Positions 33,732-43,100 are shown, numbered from the stretch's first letter. The stretch: DNA of 64,000 nucleotides from Bordetella parapertussis (GCA_943331295.2 CALQLA020000003.1:1-64000), one strand, 5' to 3'. Notes: generated by a model not told the origin, from the letters alone. A program made the numbers and translations.

Positions 33732-34457
33732 GTGAACCCGGCACGGACGCTGCTCGAAGTCCGTCGGCTGGCCGTCAAGTACGGCGACAGCCAGGTCCTG
33801 TGGGACGTCGACCTCGACATCGCCGCCGGCACGATCACCGCGCTGGTCGGCGCCAACGGCGCCGGCAAGACCACGCTGCTGAAGACGCTGACCGGCCTGC
33901 TCGCGCCGGCCGCCGGCGCGGCCACGTTCGACGGGCAGCCGCTGTTCGGCATCGCGACCGAGGATCGTCCGGCTGCCGGCCTCGCGATGGTGCCCGAAGG
34001 CCGGCGGCTGTTCGCGGGCCTGTCGATCCTCGAAAACCTGCGCCTCGGTGCCTATGCGCGGCGCGACAAGGCGGCCGCGCAGCAGGAACTCGACCGGGTC
34101 TTCGGCTACTTCCCCGAGCTCGCGGAAATCCGCGACCGGCTGGCCGGCAACCTGTCGGGCGGGCAGCAGCAGATGTGCGCGATCGGCCGTGCGCTGATGT
34201 CGCGCCCCAAGCTGCTCCTGGTCGACGAGATGTCGCTCGGGCTGGCGCCGGTGATCGTCGACCGGCTCGCGGCGACGCTCGCGAAGATCAACGCCGAGGA
34301 AGGCATCACGATGCTGCTCGTCGAGCAGGACGTCGAGCTCGCATTCGACGTCGCCGCGTCCGCATACGTGCTGGAGACCGGGCGCATCGTCGCCGCCGGC
34401 CCGTCGGCGGTGCTGCGCGAGCGCGACGACATCCGCGACGCCTTTCTCGGAATCTAG
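33672..34457 (+). CDS. Branched-chain-type ABC ATP-binding protein, LivF type
   Basis: ATPase of up to 261 residues: Walker A GANGAGKTTLLK, LSGGQQQMCAIGRAL, Walker B LLLVDEMSLGLAP, switch LVEQDV. This matches LivF, partner of LivG in the heterodimeric ATPase. The first 20 codons are one copy of the 60-bp repeat. The start is ATG 33672 (ATGA overlap with LivG) or GTG 33732 right after the repeat, with GAAGG 7 bp upstream; the LivF-like sequence begins after GTG 33732. Confidence 0.94.
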   Translation: MSPTGRPEGEYRSAEHEGSPVNPARTLLEVRRLAVKYGDSQVLWDVDLDIAAGTITALVGANGAGKTTLLKTLTGLLAPAAGAATFDGQPLFGIATEDRPAAGLAMVPEGRRLFAGLSILENLRLGAYARRDKAAAQQELDRVFGYFPELAEIRDRLAGNLSGGQQQMCAIGRALMSRPKLLLVDEMSLGLAPVIVDRLAATLAKINAEEGITMLLVEQDVELAFDVAASAYVLETGRIVAAGPSAVLRERDDIRDAFLGI

Positions 34458-34480
34458 TCGTACCCCTGGAGGACACCCCC

Positions 34481-35923
34481 ATGAACGCACCGCTCGATCT
34501 CGCCATCACCGGCGGCACCCTCCACACGCCGGCCGGACCGGAAAAACGCGACGTCGGCGTCCGCGACGGCGCCATCGTCGCGCTGGCCGATCCCGGCGCG
34601 CTCCCGCCCGCAGCGAGGACGATCGATGCGAGGGGCCTCGACGTGCTGCCAGGCCTCTGGCACGTGCACGTCCACTTCCGCGAACCCGGCCACACGTACA
34701 AGGAGGACTTCCTCTCCGGCACGTCGGCCGCTGCGTTGGGCGGCATCACCTGCTGCCTCGACATGACGAACAACGATCCGCACCCGACGACGCGCGACAC
34801 GTTCGCGCTGAAGCGGGAAACGGTCGCGGGCAAGGCACTCATCGACTACGGCCTGTACGGCGGCGGGCTGTATCCGCAGACCGTCGCCGATCTCGCGCAG
34901 GAAGGCGCCATCGCGATCAAGGTCTTCAACACGCGGCACGTCAAGGAGGTCTATCCGTACATCAGCGAGCTCGGCGTCGTCGACCACGGCATCCTGTACG
35001 AGATCTTCGAGGCGGTGGCGGAGGCGGGGCTCGTCTGCTCGGTCCACCACGACGACAGCGAATGGTGCAAGCGGCTCACGTTCCGCGACTACATCGACCG
35101 CGGCCGGACCACGGTGGCCGACTATTTCGACTGCTACGCGAAAGGCTACATGTACGGGCACGGCATGGTCGCCGGGCTCGCGGCCTCGCTCTACTACGCC
35201 CGGCTCGCCAAGGTGCCGCTGCACGTGCTGCACGTCGGCGTGATGCCGTCGGGCGCGAACGAGATGATCCGCCACGCGAAAACCACCTACCAGCAGGACG
35301 TCACCGCGGAGATGGAGACCGCCGCGCTGTTCATGACCCGTGCGCAGGCCGACAAGGTGGGGCCGAACGCCTACCTGTGGGCCTACGACGCGGAGACGCA
35401 CTGGAAAAGCGTCCACGACGGCACCGCCGACATGCTGGTCGGCGAGCACGCGCCGCACGCGTTCGACGAGACGCTGTCCGGATGGCAGGACAACTTCTCG
35501 GTGCCGCTCGGGATCACCGGCGCCCAGGAATTCATCCCGCTGGTGCTGACCGCGGTCAATGCCGGGAGGCTCACGCTGACCGACGTCGTCCGGTTGTGCG
35601 CCGAGGCCCCCGCGAAGCGCTTCGGCCAGTATCCGGCCAAGGGCCGGATCGCCGTCGGCGCCGACGGCGACTTCACGATCGTCGACATGCGGCGCGAGGC
35701 GGTGCTGACGCGCGGCGACATGGCCACGCGCTCGGGACACACGTCCTGGGAGGGTGTCCCGGTGACGGCGATGCCCGTCTACACGGTGGTACGCGGCCGG
35801 CCGGTGATGGAAATGGGCAAGATCACCGGCACCCCGGGCTACGGCCGCATCATGACCGGGCGCGGTGCCCGGAAGGGGGCGGCCGCAACCCGCGGCAGCG
35901 CCCCGCTCGCCGGGATGGAGTAG
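34481..35923 (+). CDS. Dihydroorotase/hydantoinase-like amidohydrolase
   Basis: Metal-dependent cyclic amidohydrolase of 480 residues. Visible: the HxH motif WHVHVHFREPG, the probable carbamylated Lys in AIKVFNT, metal His in CSVHHDDSE and HVLHVG, and GEHAPH near residue 323. In dihydroorotases, hydantoinases and allantoinases the last motif reads DHAPH/DHSP with a catalytic Asp; here it is Glu. The start has a strong GGAGG 8 bp upstream. As the last gene of the ABC operon it probably opens the ring of the imported compound. Substrate unknown. Confidence 0.88.
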   Translation: MNAPLDLAITGGTLHTPAGPEKRDVGVRDGAIVALADPGALPPAARTIDARGLDVLPGLWHVHVHFREPGHTYKEDFLSGTSAAALGGITCCLDMTNNDPHPTTRDTFALKRETVAGKALIDYGLYGGGLYPQTVADLAQEGAIAIKVFNTRHVKEVYPYISELGVVDHGILYEIFEAVAEAGLVCSVHHDDSEWCKRLTFRDYIDRGRTTVADYFDCYAKGYMYGHGMVAGLAASLYYARLAKVPLHVLHVGVMPSGANEMIRHAKTTYQQDVTAEMETAALFMTRAQADKVGPNAYLWAYDAETHWKSVHDGTADMLVGEHAPHAFDETLSGWQDNFSVPLGITGAQEFIPLVLTAVNAGRLTLTDVVRLCAEAPAKRFGQYPAKGRIAVGADGDFTIVDMRREAVLTRGDMATRSGHTSWEGVPVTAMPVYTVVRGRPVMEMGKITGTPGYGRIMTGRGARKGAAATRGSAPLAGME

Positions 35924-35976
35924 GCGCCGGCCGCCGGCCGGACGACCCGGTCGATCGGCGGGCTCGTGCTTCCCTT

Positions 35977-36207
35977 TCAGGCGGCGGCGTACCCGACGCT
36001 CGCGTCGACACGGGCCTCGGCCCGCGGCGCTTCGACGTGCGTCGCCGGCTGCGCGACCTTCGCGCCGGCGCCCGCGCGCTGCGTCACGGCCCGGGACCCG
36101 ACCTTGAGCAGGCCGGCCAGCTGGATCGGGCACCCCGCGAGCACGAGGAGGGTGAACAGCCCGACGAAGAGGGCACCGAGGACCAGGATGGCGTTGAGCG
36201 CATGCAT
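35977..36207 (-). CDS. Small single-helix membrane protein (hypothetical)
   Basis: A 76-residue predicted protein: MHALNAILVLGALFVGLFTL begins one strong membrane helix (about residues 5-28) with a Cys at 26, followed by a polar Ala/Glu-rich tail (VEAPRAEARVDASV). The helix plus Cys (LAGC) could be read as a lipobox. I recognise no family. Its start overlaps the start of the truncated LysR fragment on the other strand. It may be real, but evidence is only composition and hydrophobicity. Confidence 0.4.
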   Translation of the reverse strand: MHALNAILVLGALFVGLFTLLVLAGCPIQLAGLLKVGSRAVTQRAGAGAKVAQPATHVEAPRAEARVDASVGYAAA

Positions 36208-36807
36208 GGCGTCGCGCCTTCCGAGCTGAACGAGCGGTACCTCTTCGACGACGCGCTCGCCCTCCATTGCCACGCGTCGCATCCGCTCGCGGCGCGCGCC
36301 CGGCTGACGTGGCACGACCTGAAGGGCGCCGACCTCATCATGGTCCGGAGCTTCACGGCCACGCGCCTCCGCATCGAGTACCACCTGCTGACGAACGGCG
36401 TCAGCACCAGCGGCGACTACGGCGTGCAGTACCACTCGACCGCGGTCAACCTGGTCGAGGCGGGCGTCGGCTGCGCCGTGCTGCCCTGCTCGGTGCTTGG
36501 CACCGGCGCGGGGCCGAACATCCGGCGCATCCAGCTCGGGGGACCGGTGATCCATCGCCGGGTGATGCTGTTCACCCGCAAGAAGGCGAGCCTGTCGCCT
36601 GCCGCGCAGGCGTTCGTGGATCTCGTGCTCGCGCAGTTCGGCAAGCGCGCGCTTGCCGCGGGAAGCGCTCTGACGGGCGGATGCGGGCGTCGGCTGGCGG
36701 GCGTCGGCGTGGCGCAGCGGAAACGGGAAGCCCCGGCCAATGCCGGCCGGCATCGGTGCATCTTCGGCGGGCGCGCCGCGATGGCGACCGCTGCTGACGA
36801 GTGCTAA
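36202..36807 (+). pseudogene. Truncated LysR-type regulator (C-terminal effector domain only)
   Basis: Residues from ELNERYLFDDALALHCHASH through AVNLVEAGVGCAVLP and RVMLFTRKKASLSPAAQAFVD are a recognisable second half of a LysR substrate-binding domain. The HTH, linker helix and first effector subdomain are absent; upstream DNA codes for the dihydroorotase-like gene and a small minus-strand ORF. The tail after residue about 153 (GGCGRRLAGVG onward) is not LysR-like. This is best read as the remnant of a deleted regulator. The open frame runs from ATG 36202 to 36807. Confidence 0.7.
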
Positions 36808-36840
36808 GCTCTGCCGGTCACGTCACCGAATCCCGACCCG

Positions 36841-37137
36841 ATGCTGCAACTCGACCAGATTCGGCCGGAAGACTTCGAGCCGCTGCAGGGCAGCGTCCTG
36901 ACGGTCGAGATCGCCGGCGCTGCGCTCGGCTGCGAACTCACGCAGGTCCGCCGATTGACGCCGCACTCCGCGCGCGTCTGTCCGCCTTTCGCATTGGTCC
37001 TGCGCGGCCCGCGCGATCGGCCCTTCCCGCAGGGAACGTATCCGCTGGTGCATCCGGAGCACGGACGCCTGGACCTGTTCATCGTGCCGATCGGGCCGGA
37101 CGGCGCCGGACTGGGCTACGAGATCACGTTCAACTGA
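36841..37137 (+). CDS. DUF6916-like small protein
   Basis: A 98-residue protein (MLQLDQIRPEDFEPLQGSVL at the N-terminus; FPQGTYPLVHPEHGRLDLF then VPIGPDGAGLGYEITFN at the end). It looks like the DUF6916 family, found near phage-tail-collar genes in several proteobacteria; no signal peptide, all-beta appearance. It faces the GNAT gene. Its stop codon lies in the first unit of a 14-bp tandem repeat. Family assignment is from memory of the pattern; function unknown. Confidence 0.7.
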   Translation: MLQLDQIRPEDFEPLQGSVLTVEIAGAALGCELTQVRRLTPHSARVCPPFALVLRGPRDRPFPQGTYPLVHPEHGRLDLFIVPIGPDGAGLGYEITFN

Positions 37138-37208
37138 GCACGTTCAACTGAGCACGTTCAACTGAGCACGTTCAACTGAGCACGTTCAACTGAGCACGTT
37201 CAACCGAA
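37125..37208. repeat. 14-bp tandem repeat, about six units
   Basis: Unit CACGTTCAACTGAG repeated exactly five times from 37125, then a sixth with two changes. The first unit carries the TGA of the DUF6916-like gene, and the sixth carries the TGA of the convergent GNAT gene. Each unit contains TTCAACTGA, giving a stop on both strands (TGA forward, TCA reverse). Perfect short direct repeats like this change copy number by strand slippage. Confidence 0.95.
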
Positions 37209-37736
37209 CGATTGCGCCCCGGGCGCTTCGGCCAGCGACGGCGCCCGCTCCAGGAACAGATAGATGCCGCGGGTTTCGCGCGTACGGAATCCCAGCCGCT
37301 CGTAGAGGCGCAGCGCCGGGTTGAACGGCTCGACGTGCAGGCCGACGGGCAGCCGGAGCGTGTCCGCATAGTCGAGCAGGCTGTGCATCGCCCCCGCGCC
37401 GAGACCCTGCCGGCGCTGCTCGGCCAGCAGCGCGAGGTCCATGAGCCGCACCTCCGCCGGACCCGTGTGGACGTAAAGGCGCCCGATCGCCGCACCGCCG
37501 CGAACAATCACCAGCCATTCGGCGCGCGGATAGTGGCGGCGATAGTGGGCCCACTGCAACTCGAATTGCCCACGCAGGAAAGTGCGCTTCTGCGTTTCGG
37601 TCCAGGCGACGGGCCGCAACTCCTCCGCGCGCGTCGAGGCGTAGAGATCGGCGAGGAATTCCCGGTCGGCGGTGGTTTCGTCGCGCAGCGAGAGCCCCTC
37701 TGGCAGCGACCGCGCCCATTCGCGAAACGATGCCAT
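37200..37736 (-). CDS. GNAT family N-acetyltransferase
   Basis: A 178-residue acetyltransferase. The acetyl-CoA loop is visible as EQRRQGLGAGAMHSL (Q/RxxGxG/A), followed by HVEPFNPALRLYERLGF (the usual NxxAxxLYxxxGF block). Start ATG 37736. It may acetylate a small molecule or an N-terminus/lysine of a neighbour protein; no substrate can be named. It is the last gene of the co-oriented surface-protein cluster and is often seen next to tail-collar genes, which I state from memory. Confidence 0.88.
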   Translation of the reverse strand: MASFREWARSLPEGLSLRDETTADREFLADLYASTRAEELRPVAWTETQKRTFLRGQFELQWAHYRRHYPRAEWLVIVRGGAAIGRLYVHTGPAEVRLMDLALLAEQRRQGLGAGAMHSLLDYADTLRLPVGLHVEPFNPALRLYERLGFRTRETRGIYLFLERAPSLAEAPGAQSFG

Positions 37737-37741
37737 GCCGG

Positions 37742-38497
37742 TTACCCGGGGCGCGTGGGGCTCAGCACCAGGCAGATGTAATCGAAGTCGATGGCACGGC
37801 CGTCGAGGCGCGCGAGCGAGCCCGCGCGATCGCCCCAGGTGACCCCGTTCCAGTCGGGCGCGCCGCCCGTCGCGGCCGATGGCCCGGCCAGCGCATGGAT
37901 GCCCGGACCGAGGCCCGCGCCGCCGACCGGGTAGTACAGCGAACCGGCAGCGATCGTACCGTCCATGGCGCTGCGCACGCGGAATCCCACTTCGATCGCC
38001 GCGGCATTCGGCATGTTGGCGTTGAAGCTCAGCGGCGAACTCGTCTTCGGGTACTGGCCGGGAAGATTGACATGCTGCCAGGCGTAGAACGGCGCCATGA
38101 AAGGCGGCTCGTCCAGCGCAAAGTGGACCGTGATGTCGACGCGCTCGATCGTCGGCGCGGTCGCCGGCACATAGCCGAGGATCCCGATGACGGTGCGCGC
38201 ACTGACCACCCGCCACAAATTGCGAATGGTGAGTGCCTCGACCGGCTGCGCATTCGGATTTGCGAAGCGGGCGCTCCCGGGAATGTAGCCGAGGGTGACG
38301 CCGCTCCCGGGCACCCCCTGGTCCATCCGCGTGGTGCCGATCGGATTGCCGTTCGCGGCGAACGCGCGCGAAGGGCCGGCAACGCCGCCGGCCCGCGATG
38401 CGCCGGAATCCGCGACCCCCGCTTCGCGCAACACCTGCGACGCGGCGCCCGCGGCGGCCACAGTACCTACACCGGCGACGAAGCCGCGACGATTCAT
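37742..38497 (-). CDS. Exported protein with Tat-like signal (unknown function)
   Basis: A 251-residue protein. N-terminus MNRRGFVAGVGTVAAAGAAS is a twin-arginine-type signal. The rest is beta-rich, with segments NPIGTTRMDQGVPGSGV, VDITVHFALDEPP and FDYICLVLSPTRPG. I recognise no domain. It starts 20 bp after the first tail-collar gene and 5 bp before the GNAT gene, in the same direction, so it is probably part of that operon and exported to the periplasm or surface. Confidence 0.78.
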   Translation of the reverse strand: MNRRGFVAGVGTVAAAGAASQVLREAGVADSGASRAGGVAGPSRAFAANGNPIGTTRMDQGVPGSGVTLGYIPGSARFANPNAQPVEALTIRNLWRVVSARTVIGILGYVPATAPTIERVDITVHFALDEPPFMAPFYAWQHVNLPGQYPKTSSPLSFNANMPNAAAIEVGFRVRSAMDGTIAAGSLYYPVGGAGLGPGIHALAGPSAATGGAPDWNGVTWGDRAGSLARLDGRAIDFDYICLVLSPTRPG

Positions 38498-38517
38498 GGT
38501 TTCATCCTTGGCTGCGG

Positions 38518-39045
38518 TCAGGTGCGTGGCGGAAAGACGCCCTGCAGCGCGATGTTGAAATAGAGCGTGAGGTAAGGCTGCATGTTGTTGTGCGGCTGGT
38601 CGCCGCCCGCCGGGGCCAGTACGTTGTCGCTCATGGCGACCAGCGACGGACTGCCCGGCGTGAAATAGAGGTTGCCGCTCGCCGGACGGCTCAAGGTCGC
38701 GCCCGCCGGCGCGGCCAGCCCGCCGAGCGGGACAACCTGCGCCCCCACGCTGTGGCGGTGTGCGGGGATTTCGGATTCCAGCAACGACACGGTATCCGAC
38801 CCTCCGGTTTCACCGAGGTCATGCAGCGACAGTCCGGGCCCCTGGCCCGGGTGCATCGGTGCGCTGCCCTGCAGGTCGGGCAGCGCGAAATTCGAATTCC
38901 CGTCGCCGCCATAGGTCGTGCCGAGCAACGAGAACAGCGCCGTGTTCTGCGACAGGGGCAACAGCTGCCCGTCGCAGAAGGCCCAGCCCTTCGGCGCGAA
39001 GTTGAACGGGAAGATCCGGATTTCTGCTACGAACGGGTCGGCCAT
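38518..39045 (-). CDS. Phage tail-collar domain protein (microcystin-dependent-protein type), paralogue A
   Basis: A 175-residue protein. The tail-collar fold signature is clear: PFVAEIRIFPFNFAPKGWAF, CDGQLLPLSQNTALFSLLG, TTYGGDGNSNFALPDLQG and IPAHRHS. These are trimeric fibre-tip-like proteins; free-standing copies occur in many bacteria without any prophage. The C-terminus NMQPYLTLYFNIALQGVFPP is shared with the other two copies. It is one of three tandem paralogues spaced 13-16 bp apart. Confidence 0.9.
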   Translation of the reverse strand: MADPFVAEIRIFPFNFAPKGWAFCDGQLLPLSQNTALFSLLGTTYGGDGNSNFALPDLQGSAPMHPGQGPGLSLHDLGETGGSDTVSLLESEIPAHRHSVGAQVVPLGGLAAPAGATLSRPASGNLYFTPGSPSLVAMSDNVLAPAGGDQPHNNMQPYLTLYFNIALQGVFPPRT

Positions 39046-39061
39046 CGTATTTGCCTCTGGA

Positions 39062-39562
39062 TCACGTCGGCGACGGGAATATCCCGAACATCGAGATGAT
39101 GAAATCGATGCACAGGTACGGCTGGACATTCTCGTGCGGCTGCGAGCCGCCGGTCGAGCCCACCGACTGGGGGTTGAGCAGCACGGCCGGATTTCCGGCG
39201 CGATAGAGTTTCGCCGCGGCTTGCCCGGGAAGGTTGTTCTGCGGATTGCTTTGCGCCGGAACGTCGTTCGACGCCAGCATCGCATGCGTGTGTGCCGGGA
39301 TTTGTTGTGCCGTCAGGGTGACCGTTTCCACGCCCCCGGTCTCGGCGAGCGTGAATCCGCCGCCGACGTGAAGCGGAATGCGCCCGCGCAAATCCGGCAA
39401 CCCGAACGTGGACTGGCCATCGCCGCCGTAGGTCGTGCCGATCAGATTGAACAAGGTCTCGTTCTCCGAGATGGGCATCAGCTGCCCCTCGCAGAACATC
39501 CAGCCGGCGGGGGCGAAATTGCCGGCGAACATCCGGATCTCGCCAACGTAGGGTTGGGCCAT
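39062..39562 (-). CDS. Phage tail-collar domain protein, paralogue B
   Basis: A 166-residue paralogue of A and C. Motifs: GEIRMFAGNFAPAGWMFCEG, LFNLIGTTYGGDGQSTFGLP, DLRGRIPLHVGGG, IPAHTHAM and NVQPYLCIDFIISMFGIFPS. The middle variable part (AKLYRAGNPAVLLNPQSV) differs from A and C, as expected for a receptor- or ligand-binding tip. Start ATG 39562 follows AGAGAG; the earlier ATG at 39610 overlaps gene C. Confidence 0.9.
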   Translation of the reverse strand: MAQPYVGEIRMFAGNFAPAGWMFCEGQLMPISENETLFNLIGTTYGGDGQSTFGLPDLRGRIPLHVGGGFTLAETGGVETVTLTAQQIPAHTHAMLASNDVPAQSNPQNNLPGQAAAKLYRAGNPAVLLNPQSVGSTGGSQPHENVQPYLCIDFIISMFGIFPSPT

Positions 39563-39575
39563 GGTCGCATTCTCT

Positions 39576-40076
39576 CTAGGTTTGGCTCGGGAAGATGCCT
39601 TGCAGCGCAATGCTGAAATTCAGCACCAGGAACGGCTGCATGTTGAGGTGCGCCTGGCTGCCTCCCGCGTTCCCGATCTCGTTCGGTGCCAACGCGACGA
39701 GATTCGTCGCGGGCGCGTAGGTATTCGCCTGCTGCGCCAGAAAGGTGTTTCCAGCCGCCGTGTTGGTGTCGGCGGGATTGCTCGCGGCGAACACCGTGTG
39801 CGCGTGGGTGGGAAGCTCGGCGGTCGACAGCGTGTGGCTCTGCTCCCCCCCGCGTTCTCCAAGCGAGTGGCCGCCGCCGACGTGGACGGGCACCCGGCCC
39901 TGCAGGTCGGGCAACCCGAAATTGACGCGTCCATCGCCGCCGAAGGTCGTTCCAAGCAGGAAGAACAGCGCCTGATTCTGGTTGATCGGCAGCAATTGTC
40001 CGTTGCACAGCGCCCATCCCTTCGGGGCGAAGCTGAAACTCATGATGCGGATTTCCGACAGAAACGGTTCAGCCAT
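39576..40076 (-). CDS. Phage tail-collar domain protein, paralogue C
   Basis: A 166-residue tail-collar protein: SEIRIMSFSFAPKGWALCNG, QALFFLLGTTFGGDGRVNFG, LPDLQGRVPVHVGGG, LPTHAHTVF and NMQPFLVLNFSIALQGIFPS. First of the three tandem copies in transcription order, it starts 48 bp after the stop of the giant surface protein gene and is preceded by AGAGAGAAG. No other phage structural, lysis or integrase gene occurs around the trio. Confidence 0.92.
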   Translation of the reverse strand: MAEPFLSEIRIMSFSFAPKGWALCNGQLLPINQNQALFFLLGTTFGGDGRVNFGLPDLQGRVPVHVGGGHSLGERGGEQSHTLSTAELPTHAHTVFAASNPADTNTAAGNTFLAQQANTYAPATNLVALAPNEIGNAGGSQAHLNMQPFLVLNFSIALQGIFPSQT

Positions 40077-40124
40077 GGCTTCTCTCTCTTTGCGCCTGCA
40101 ATCCGCTGCGCGTGCAGATGTAAA

Positions 40125-43100
40125 TCAAGGCGTCGGGCAACTCGTCCCGACGCCGGTGAATGCCGCCGCCGTCACGGGAGGATCCGTGTAGGCGTTCGTC
40201 GTGAACGAACCGGCGTTGTTGCCGGCGAGGAAGGACTCGACATTGGCCAGGACGGCACCTCCCACGTAAGTCGGAAGATTGAACGTATGCCCCGCTGCCG
40301 CGCCGCTGGCGCCGACGATCACACCGAGGTTGCCGGCGAGGGTCAGCGTGTTCTTCTCGCCGGCCGTTGCGCCGCCGATTTTGGCGCAGACGTTGACCGT
40401 GTCCGACGACGACGGCGACCCGTTGGAGATCAAGATGCCGGCGAACCAGGAAGGCGACACGGCCAGAGGTGTATCCAGCAGGTTTCCGGTAATGGTGAAA
40501 TTCGCCGCATAGCTGCCGCCGGTGTTGTCGGCCCAGATGTGCGCGTTGCCGTGGATCTGGTGGATCTGGTTGTCGGCGATCGTGAAGCCCATCGTGCCGG
40601 CGCCGGCGGCGGAGACGTAGATCCCGTTGCCGCTCTTCGATCCGGAATCCGTCACGCCCGCGACGCCGATCGTGTTGTTGGTGAAGCGACCAGTGAGCGA
40701 CGTGCCGGCGCTGGCCTTCAACAGCGTCACCGCGCTGCCGTGGGCGTCGCGCATCGTGTTCCCGTCCACGTTGAACGTCATCACGCCCTGGCTGGCCAGG
40801 GTCAGCCCGCCGCCGCCGATGGTGTTGCCCGGATGACTGTTCGACAGCGCGTTGTTCCTCATGACCACGTCCATGGTGCTGCCGGTCTGGCCGGTGAAGT
40901 TGACGAGGTCGCCGGGCGCGCCGGTGAAGGTGTTGGGTTCTCCGGAGAGTGTTCCACCGACGGTGGAATTGATCGTCGCCGTGCCGCGATTCTCGACCGC
41001 CAGCGACTGGTTTCCGTGCCCGTTGTTGAGGTTCAACCCGAACGTGTTGCCTTTGAAGGTGAGCGTGGTGACATTGCCCGCGCCGTTCGCCGTATTGGTG
41101 ATCGAAAGGTTGCGCCACTCGCCGCCGCTGATGACGTTGTTCGTGAAGGTACCCGACGAGGAGATTCCGTTGTTGGTCGTGTCGCCGAAGTAGATGCTTC
41201 CCTCGCCGGCATTGTTCGGGTCCGCGTTGTAGTTGGTTCCGTTGGTGCCGCTGACCGTCGAGTACTCCAGCGTGAACCCGTTCACCGCATTGCCGCGGAT
41301 GCCGTAGTTGGTGTTGGTCCCGTTGATCGTCATCCGCCGCAGCACGACGTTCGACGTGCTGTTGAGGTAGATCCCGATTCCGGTGGTGGTGCTGGTGTCC
41401 GCGCCGGACTTGTTGGCGATCGTGCCGCCGGTGCTGTTGCCACCCACGCTGGTGTTGGCGCCATCGCCCGTCACCGTCAGCCCGCCGCTCGCTCCCGTCG
41501 TATCCAGGATGATGCCGGTCGCCGAGCCGCCGGTCGCCGAGAGGCTCTGGAACGTCAGATTGGCCGCGCCGATCGTGGTGTTGGCGACGTTGAGCGCCGT
41601 TCCGGTGGTCGAAGCGACGGTATTGGCCGCACCCTGCACGGTGACCGTGCCGCCGCCGGCGGCGTTGAAGCCGATGCCGGAGGTCGTCGCGATGGCGAGG
41701 CCGCCACCGGTGAAGTTGATCGTCGCCCCGGTATTGGTGGCCAGGTTCACGCCGTTGCCCGTGCCCGTGCTGATCTTCTTGTTCGCGCCGCTGAAGTTGA
41801 GCGTCCCCCCGCTGTTGCCCGACGCCGAAATGCCCTTCGCCGCGCCGCCCGGGTTGATGTCGCCCGACAAGGCCACCGTCCCGCCGGTCTTGTTGGCGAT
41901 GTTGACGGCCAGCGTGGCGGCGTTGGTGATCGTCCCGGTGTAGGTGACGTTCGCGTTCTGGCCGTCGATCTTCAACGCGTCGCCGCTGGCGCCGGACAGC
42001 GCGCCGCCGTTGATCACCAGCGTGCCCGTCACATTGGTGAGCAGGATGTTGTTGGTCCCGCCGGTCGAGGTCGCGCTGTCGAGCGTCGTCGTGCTGCCGG
42101 TGCCGCTTAAGCCGATCGCGGCGGCGAGCAGGGCCGACACGCTCGCTTCGTTGATGACGGCCCCCGTGACCGCGCCGCCGCTCAAGCCGGTGGCGGAACG
42201 GGTCGAGATGTCGAGGCCGCGCACCGTGCTGTTGGTGTTGACCGTCACCGTGTTCTGCACCGTCGGCCGGTCCGCGCCGGTGGCCGGCCGCGCGGCGAGG
42301 TTCCCTTGCGCCGGCACCCCGATGCCGAACAGCGTGTCGAAGGCCGTGCTGACACCCTGCCCGATCAGCCAGCCACCCGAATTCAGCGGCACCGCCGCCG
42401 CGTGGCTCGCGGCGTCGCCGATGAATATCCGGGCATTCGTCGCGACGCCGATGTTGCCCACCGCCGTCGCCAGCGTGCACTCGTTGCCGAGCGTGCAGTT
42501 GCCCGTCCCGACCGCGGACTGCTTGACGAAATAGATGACGGGTCCGGCGACGTTGAAGCTGACTGTCGCGGCCGCGCTGTCGACGCCCGGCGGCGGGTTG
42601 CCGCTGTCGGTGACGTGGTAGGTGAAGGACACCGTGGTGCCGGCGGCCGACGGCGGCGGCGTGAAGGTGAAGCTGCCGTCGGCGTTGATCGTCAGCAGGC
42701 AGCCGCTGCACAGGCTGTCAGGCGTCGTGTTGATCGTGATCGCCGTGCCTTCGGGGTCGGTTCCGCCCAGCTTGCCGGCCGGATAGGTGATCGGAATCCC
42801 TGCCTGCGCCGGCAGGTTGGTGAAGCCGTTCGCGGTCGGCGGGTCGTTGACGGCCGTCACGTTGATCGTGCTGGTCGCCGTGTTGCTGAGGTTGTTGACC
42901 GCGCCGCCGTCATCGACCCGCCAGGTGACGGTGCGGGCGAGCGTGCTCGGATTGTCGGATGCGTTGTTGTACTTCACGCTGCGCAGTGCCGCCTGGTAGT
43001 TGGCGACGGAACTGCTGCCGGAAAGGGTCAGCAGGCAGGTCGCGGCGGTGTAGACGCCGCTGATGCCGTTCTGGGTGGTGAACGAAAGGACGTCCTGCGG

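Noticed and set aside
36841-40076. Prophage or tailocin remnant
   Set aside because: Only tail-collar domains are present; no capsid, terminase, baseplate, sheath, lysis or integrase genes appear. Free-standing collar proteins are known outside phages.
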